Notes under the pieces: model-generated
The model's input: only the letters and a program-made list of their open reading frames with translations
What the model was told of the DNA's origin: nothing
Databases searched by the model: none
Translations under genes and position numbers: made by a program
Assembly (NCBI GenBank): GCA_016793585.1
Contig: JAEUJR010001047.1
Coordinates: 1-10,582 of the forward strand
Reading direction: 5' to 3'
Length of the DNA: 10,582 bases
Origin: Archangium sp.
Lineage (GTDB): Bacteria; Myxococcota; Myxococcia; Myxococcales; Myxococcaceae
Part shown: positions 6,767 through 10,582 of the stretch, piece after piece
How positions within the stretch are numbered: position 1 is the first letter of the stretch
Layout of the letters: each line of letters opens with the position of its first letter

Positions 6767-7291
6767 ATGCGATTCGTGAGGGCGACGCTCGTGGTGCTGC
6801 TGCTCGCTGGCTGCCCGAAGCCGGTGGAGCCGGCGATCGACGCGGGAGAGCCCGAGCTCGACGCCGGGGTCGATGCAGGTGTCGACGCTGGCCCGACTCC
6901 GCTTGGCTTCACCATCGAGCTCGAGACGGTCGACGCAGGGACGATCACGGGGCTCGACGCGGGCATGATCGTCGAGCCGCTGAGGTCGATCGCCCTCTCC
7001 TTCCCGGTGCCGCTCGATGACGTTCGGTTCCGCGTCATGGACTGGAACGACGCCGTGGTGGCGAGCGATGACGAGGGGGTGACCGACGGCGGGCTCAGCT
7101 ACCGCATCGTCTTCGTGCAGCCGCTCAAGACGGGGCGCGGGTACTCGCTCCTGATCGACGCCGAGACGGGAGACACCTTTCGCGACGCGCGTGGGGCCCA
7201 ATACGACGAGGTTCGCGTGCCCTTCCGTATTGGCGGTGAGGTGCAGCCAGAGCCCGGAGCGCCGGTGAAGAAGAAGAAACGGAAGAAATAG
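6767..7291 (+). CDS. Predicted lipoprotein with DAG-repeat linker and Ig-like domain
   Basis: The 174-residue product starts with a lipoprotein signal, MRFVRATLVVLLLAGC, with lipobox LAGC and Cys16 as the lipidation site. A low-complexity linker (about 17-45) contains four Asp-Ala-Gly units at 25-27, 32-34, 36-38 and 40-42, with two more at 56-58 and 64-66. Residues about 73-155 look like a bacterial Ig-like domain of the Big_5/SbsA type: IALSFPVPLDDVRFRV, then YRIVFVQPLKTGRGYSLLID, then a loop with FRDARG and a final strand VRVPFRI. This is pattern recognition, not a database match. The C-terminus is strongly basic (KKKKRKK), unusual for a lipoprotein, and could bind the cell wall, LPS or nucleic acid. 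It follows the previous lipoprotein gene by 12 bases. Its stop codon abuts that of the convergent exonuclease gene. Confidence 0.8.
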   Translation: MRFVRATLVVLLLAGCPKPVEPAIDAGEPELDAGVDAGVDAGPTPLGFTIELETVDAGTITGLDAGMIVEPLRSIALSFPVPLDDVRFRVMDWNDAVVASDDEGVTDGGLSYRIVFVQPLKTGRGYSLLIDAETGDTFRDARGAQYDEVRVPFRIGGEVQPEPGAPVKKKKRKK

Positions 7292-8122
7292 TCAGCCGGC
7301 GGCCAGCACGAGGCGGGTCACGTCGTAGAGCACTTCACCGCGCTCGAAGATCGGCCGACGCTCGAGCTGCCAGGCGAACTGCTCGGTCATTCGCCACTGA
7401 CACCACTCGAGCACCGAGCGCAGGTTGATGGCGTCGTACAGGTTGTACTCGAGCAGAATTCGCAGCGCGGTGACGTTCTTCTGCTCGGTCCACTCGCGCC
7501 ACAGGCGAATCGCGTCGAAGCCCTTCACGCCCTTGAGGTGCGGCGGCCGGTGCAGCTTGAGCGCCTCTTCGATGCCCTTGAGCCCGCCTTTGAGCCCCGT
7601 ACGCCTCACCAGGAAGCGCAGATCGATGTGTACGAGCGGTCTGGGAAACTCGACGTTCTCGAAGGCCTTCTCGAGCACGGGCACGTCGAACACGGCGCCG
7701 TTGAACGTGACCCAGATCGGGCTCCTCGCGAGGCGCGCGGGCAGCTCGTGCAACGTCTTGCCACGCTCGAAGCTCACGACGCCTTCGCGATCCATCACGC
7801 CCACGACGGTAGGCACGTTGTCGCCGTCGGCTTCGATGTCGAAGAACGCCGCCTGGTCGACGAAGTGCGGGTACAGCCGCCAGTGCTCTTTGGGCGAGAC
7901 GAGCGCGGCGAGCGTGGCGAGGTCCTTCTTCGCGAGCGCGCCGCGGGCTTCTGAGATCCGCTCCAGCGTGGCCGCGTCGATCGACTTCGACATCACCACG
8001 CCCTTCGCTGCGGCGGCTTCGAACTGCTCCCACGTCTCGAGCCCCTGGGCCCAGAGCTCCCGTTCGCGGTACGGCCCGACGCCCTTCGAGAGCTGAAACG
8101 TGCGCTCGAGGAACCCGCTCAT
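7292..8122 (-). CDS. RNase H-like 3'-5' exonuclease domain protein (YprB type)
   Basis: The 276-residue protein carries the DEDD exonuclease motifs of the RNase_H_2/YprB group. Exo I is FFDIEADG with Asp95 and Glu97. Exo II is WVTFNGAVFDVPVL with Asn141 and Asp146. Conserved HIDLRFLVRR contains Asp167. Exo III is LEYNLYDAINL with Asp230. The N-terminus (LSKGVGPYRERELWAQGLETWEQF, about 11-34) resembles the helix-hairpin-helix-like segment that precedes this domain in YprB-like proteins and may contact DNA. It probably acts in the cytoplasm on DNA or RNA; the substrate is unknown. No TPR or other C-terminal module of Bacillus YprB is present. Its ATG overlaps the mutT-like stop as ATGA, and it is the last gene of the minus-strand cluster. 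Confidence 0.85.
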   Translation of the reverse strand: MSGFLERTFQLSKGVGPYRERELWAQGLETWEQFEAAAAKGVVMSKSIDAATLERISEARGALAKKDLATLAALVSPKEHWRLYPHFVDQAAFFDIEADGDNVPTVVGVMDREGVVSFERGKTLHELPARLARSPIWVTFNGAVFDVPVLEKAFENVEFPRPLVHIDLRFLVRRTGLKGGLKGIEEALKLHRPPHLKGVKGFDAIRLWREWTEQKNVTALRILLEYNLYDAINLRSVLEWCQWRMTEQFAWQLERRPIFERGEVLYDVTRLVLAAG

Positions 8123-8529
8123 CGCGTGGGCACTTCGCCCGTCACCAGCGCGTCGAGCAGCGGCAAATCGGCCTCACAGAACGGCAGCGCCTTCATCTCG
8201 GTGGGGTTGGCGAACTTCAGCGCCTGTGAGCCCAGTGGTTTCGGCTGGCCGGTCGCGATGTCGGCCGCGAAGAGCTCGAGCTCGACGACGAGATCGGAGT
8301 ACTCATGCACGGTCGACCACAGCTTGCGGCCGACGGTCAGCGTGACGTCGAGCTCTTCCTGACACTCCCGAATCAAGGCCTGCGGTTCGGTCTCGCCCGG
8401 CTCGAGCTTGCCGCCGGGGAACTCCCAGAGGTTCGCGCGGCTGGCGTTGGGCAGGCGCTGCTGCACCAGGAAACGCGTCGGATCGGTCGGGTCGGCGATC
8501 AGCCCAGCGACCACCCGAATGCGTTTCAT
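8119..8529 (-). CDS. MutT-type Nudix hydrolase
   Basis: The 136-residue size and layout match MutT (8-oxo-dGTP diphosphatase; E. coli MutT has 129 residues). The Nudix box spans about residues 40-62: Gly40, Glu46, then RECQEELDV with Arg54, Glu55, Glu58 and Glu59 as metal ligands or their partners. The usual Gly of the box is Asp61. The N-terminal VVAGLIADPTDPTRFLVQQR and LWEFPGGKLEPGE are strongly MutT-like; E. coli has LWEFPGGKIEMGE. It is likely to clear oxidised nucleotides, but Nudix specificity cannot be fixed from sequence, so no symbol is given. The C-terminus (KFANPTEMKALPFCEADLPLLDAL) matches the MutT-family W/PxE...LP..D..LL pattern. Both ends overlap neighbours by 4 bases (ATGA), implying coupled translation with bamB upstream and the exonuclease downstream. 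Confidence 0.9.
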   Translation of the reverse strand: MKRIRVVAGLIADPTDPTRFLVQQRLPNASRANLWEFPGGKLEPGETEPQALIRECQEELDVTLTVGRKLWSTVHEYSDLVVELELFAADIATGQPKPLGSQALKFANPTEMKALPFCEADLPLLDALVTGEVPTR

Positions 8530-9722
8530 CCACCGCTCCCGATCAGCTGGAGCGCGAACAGCGTTCCGAGGTTCGTGAGCACGTAGAGCCGATTTCCGTC
8601 ACGCGCCGAGACGAAGCGGGTGGGCGTCGCGGTGATGCCACGGCCCGGGTTCCAGGCAGCGCGCACCTTGCCGACGGTGGGGTCGACGAACGCGAGCGCG
8701 GTCGAGGTGGGCACCACGATGTAGCCGCGGGTCATCACCGGTGGACGACCGGCGTTGTTCGTCTTGCCCTTGGGCGTGCGATCCGAGAGGTCGAGGCTCC
8801 ACAGCGCCCGGCCACCGCGAGTCTCGAGCGCGGTCAGGGTGCCATCACCCGTCGCGAAGAGCACCTCTCCGCGCTGGAGAAGCGACGTCACGCCACCGCG
8901 CGCCGACGCCCAGAGGATGTCGCCGGTCTTCGCGTCGAGGGCGAACACGCCGTCTTTGTAGCTGGCGGCGAAGACGTGGCCGTTCTCGTCGATGACGGGC
9001 GTGGAGTCGACGTCCTTGAACTGCTGGCCGCCCGAGATGGTGAGCTTGCGCTCCCAGCGGGCGACGCCGTCATCGAGGCCGAGCGCGACGAGGAAGCCAT
9101 CGGCGAAGCCGGCGTAGACGAGCCCATCATACGCCGCGGGCATCGATGCGCCGCGAATCGAGAAGCCCTGCGGCATGTCGCGCTTGTACTGCCAGGCCCA
9201 CTTGCCGGTGGCGATCTCGACCGCGAAGAGCGTGTCTTGCGACGACATCACCAGCACGCGGCCTTCGGAGACGACGGGCGTGGTGATGAGCTCTTCGTTC
9301 GACTTGAACTGCCACACCGTCTCGCCCGAGAGCACGTTGATGGCGTAGAGCACGCCGTCTCCGCCGGGCACGTAGGCGATGCCGTGGTCGATCAGCGCGC
9401 CCGAGAAGAAGCGGCCGAAGGTCTTCTTCTCCCACAGAATCGAACCGTCTTTGGGCGACAGGCAGCGAATGCCGCCGTCACGCGTGGTGACGATGATGCG
9501 CTCGGTCTCGGGATCGATCGCGGGCCGTGCGGTCTCGCGCGGCTGGTACTCGAGCAACTCGGTCTTCACGAGCGGCTTGGACCAATCGATCTCCCACAGC
9601 GCTGGCGGGCTGACCTGCGCCACGCGCACCGGCATCGTGGGATCGTTGTTGAGCGGAATCGCCTTGCAGCCCGCGAGGAGCAGGAGCGCTGCGAGAGCTG
9701 TCCTCGAGGGGAGCGCGATCAT
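8526..9722 (-). CDS. bamB: BamB-like outer membrane assembly lipoprotein (PQQ-like beta-propeller)
   Basis: BamB is a lipoprotein of the BAM complex that helps insert beta-barrel proteins into the outer membrane. The 398-residue product (E. coli BamB 392) begins with a lipoprotein signal, lipobox LAGC, Cys19. At least six PQQ-type blade repeats are visible, each ending in a small-Gly-x-x-x-W strand: KDGSILWEKK, SGETVWQFK, TGKWAWQYKR, DDGVARWERK, TGDILWASARG and GGRALWSLDL. Alternating blade openings read PVVSEGRVLV, PVIDENGHVFAAS and PVMTRGYIVVP. Together with the C-terminal part (NRLYVLTNLGTLFALQL) this fits an eight-blade propeller. The upstream YfgM-like gene supports BamB, because E. coli has the same order. 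Other PQQ-repeat lipoproteins remain possible. No clear ribosome site precedes the ATG. Confidence 0.85.
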   Translation of the reverse strand: MIALPSRTALAALLLLAGCKAIPLNNDPTMPVRVAQVSPPALWEIDWSKPLVKTELLEYQPRETARPAIDPETERIIVTTRDGGIRCLSPKDGSILWEKKTFGRFFSGALIDHGIAYVPGGDGVLYAINVLSGETVWQFKSNEELITTPVVSEGRVLVMSSQDTLFAVEIATGKWAWQYKRDMPQGFSIRGASMPAAYDGLVYAGFADGFLVALGLDDGVARWERKLTISGGQQFKDVDSTPVIDENGHVFAASYKDGVFALDAKTGDILWASARGGVTSLLQRGEVLFATGDGTLTALETRGGRALWSLDLSDRTPKGKTNNAGRPPVMTRGYIVVPTSTALAFVDPTVGKVRAAWNPGRGITATPTRFVSARDGNRLYVLTNLGTLFALQLIGSGG

Positions 9723-9756
9723 CGATGTTCGAAGAGACGACGGGAGGCCGCGCCGA

Positions 9757-10548
9757 TTACTTACCGGCGTCGACGGCGACGGGGGCCGCGACGGTCTCGG
9801 GCACTGCGATGCCCTTCGCCGCGAGCAGCGCCATGCGCTCCTTGGCGAGGCGGGCAGCAGACGACTCCGAGGCGCTCGAGGTGACTTCGCTGTACCGCTT
9901 CATGGCGCCGTTCAGGTCGGCCTTCTTCTCGAGCAGGCGAGCCGAGTGGTACAGGCCCATGCCCTTCATGAAGTCGGTCTTGTTCTCCTGCGAGAGCTTG
10001 TCGAATGCAGCCGAGGCCTCGTCGAGCTTGCCGAGCGACTCGAGCGCGTAGCCGCGGGTCTCGAGCGCGATGGGGCGCAGCGTGTCGGAGGGGTCGGACT
10101 CCTTGAGGAACTCTTCGGCGAGGGGCAGCGCCTCGGCGGCCTTGCCCTGACGCAGCAGCGCCTGCGCGAGCGGCAGCGCGGCGTTGGCGGCGGTCTTCTT
10201 GCCCTTGTGATCGGCGCGGAAGCTCGAGAGCTTGGCGATGATCGCCTCGTCCTTCTCCTTCTCGGTCTTGAAGGGCGGCTCTTCGCCAACCTTCACGGGC
10301 GCGGTCGAGTTCGCGTTCACTTCACGGTCGAGCACCTTGAGCGCGGCGCCGTACTGGTACATCGACGACTCGAGGCTGCGCTTCTGAATGTGGCTGACGA
10401 GCGCGACGCCACCGCCGATGCCCACGAACGCGAGCACGCCCAGGACGATGTTCTTGCCGTGCTGCTCGAGAAAGGGCACCGCCTGCTGTCCGAGCTTCTG
10501 CAGCTCGTCGGGGGCCTTCAGTTCCTTCAGCTCTTTCTTGGTCGTCAT
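9757..10548 (-). CDS. Membrane-anchored TPR protein, YfgM-like
   Basis: The 263-residue protein has a short charged cytoplasmic N-terminus, one transmembrane segment at about 33-52 (NIVLGVLAFVGIGGGVALV) and a soluble helical domain. There is no signal cleavage site, so it should be an N-in, C-out inner-membrane protein. Three TPR-like helix pairs can be seen: about 119-150 (AANAALPLAQALLRQGKAAEALPLAEEFL), 158-190 (RGYALESLGKLDEASAAFDKL) and 195-225 (LYHSARLLEKKADLNGAMKRYSEV). This layout, its length and the bamB gene directly downstream match YfgM, an ancillary SecYEG-associated protein that interacts with periplasmic chaperones. The sequence is divergent and E. coli YfgM is shorter (206 residues), so I keep the name as 'like'. 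An insert at about 75-100 (EVNANST to EKEKDE) is charged and probably flexible. The ATG has no evident ribosome site. The 34 bases right of it hold nothing recognisable. Confidence 0.75.
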   Translation of the reverse strand: MTTKKELKELKAPDELQKLGQQAVPFLEQHGKNIVLGVLAFVGIGGGVALVSHIQKRSLESSMYQYGAALKVLDREVNANSTAPVKVGEEPPFKTEKEKDEAIIAKLSSFRADHKGKKTAANAALPLAQALLRQGKAAEALPLAEEFLKESDPSDTLRPIALETRGYALESLGKLDEASAAFDKLSQENKTDFMKGMGLYHSARLLEKKADLNGAMKRYSEVTSSASESSAARLAKERMALLAAKGIAVPETVAAPVAVDAGK

Positions 10549-10582
10549 ATCGGGCGGCGCTTCTGACGCCCCTCGCCCGGGG

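Noticed and set aside
6404..7201. 265-codon minus-strand frame opposite the two lipoproteins
   Set aside because: The plus-strand frames have proper lipoprotein signals and starts; this one has none and shows shadow composition.
9379..10566. 395-codon plus-strand frame (and a 302-codon one at 8976-9884) opposite bamB and the TPR gene
   Set aside because: Both lie antisense to genes with clear lipobox, propeller, transmembrane and TPR patterns; their own products are Arg/Gly/Leu/Val-rich without motifs.
1..10582. CRISPR array, insertion sequence, phage or defence island
   Set aside because: I saw no regularly spaced repeats, transposase, integrase, terminal inverted repeats or defence gene motifs. 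The tRNA-Leu is not followed by an integrase, and I noticed no direct repeat of its 3' end.

Overview
This is a GC-rich window from a Gram-negative bacterium, most likely a myxobacterium or relative (Myxococcota). The lineage is inferred from the strong G/C preference at third codon positions, several outer-membrane-type lipoproteins, and Asp-Ala-Gly ('DAG') repeat linkers after a lipobox, a style I associate with myxobacterial lipoproteins. No marker gene here fixes the taxon.

Layout. (1) Bases 1-729, minus strand: a partial SPFH/band-7 (flotillin/stomatin-like) gene running off the left edge. (2) Bases 730-997: a divergent control region with a perfect 15-bp palindrome and, just before iscS, two half-related inverted repeats that match the spacing of type 1 IscR operators. 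(3) Bases 998-6000, plus strand: a compact ISC iron-sulfur cluster assembly operon, iscS-iscU-iscA-hscB-hscA-fdx. IscR is not next to it and IscX does not follow it. (4) Bases 6032-6190: a tRNA-Leu(CAG) gene with a good sigma-70-like promoter and a strong downstream hairpin. (5) Bases 6209-7291, plus strand: two small predicted lipoproteins of unknown function. (6) Bases 7292-10548, minus strand: a cluster reading right to left as a membrane-anchored TPR protein (YfgM-like), a BamB-like PQQ beta-propeller lipoprotein, a MutT-type Nudix hydrolase and an RNase H-like (YprB-type) exonuclease. The last three genes are chained by 4-base ATGA overlaps.

How the genes work together. IscS takes sulfur from cysteine and passes it to the scaffold IscU. 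Fdx supplies electrons, HscA/HscB release the cluster from IscU through its LPPVK motif, and IscA acts as an A-type carrier. All diagnostic catalytic and ligand residues are present, so the pathway looks intact. The YfgM-BamB pair mirrors the order seen in E. coli, where they serve envelope protein export and outer-membrane protein assembly. Here they continue into a Nudix/nuclease pair.

Most unusual points: an extra segment of about 50 residues inside an otherwise canonical IscS; IscR-like operators without an adjacent iscR; and the hairpin 18 bases before the first lipoprotein gene, which leaves that gene without an obvious promoter. Most of the window is otherwise ordinary housekeeping sequence, and I found no CRISPR array, insertion sequence, phage or defence system.
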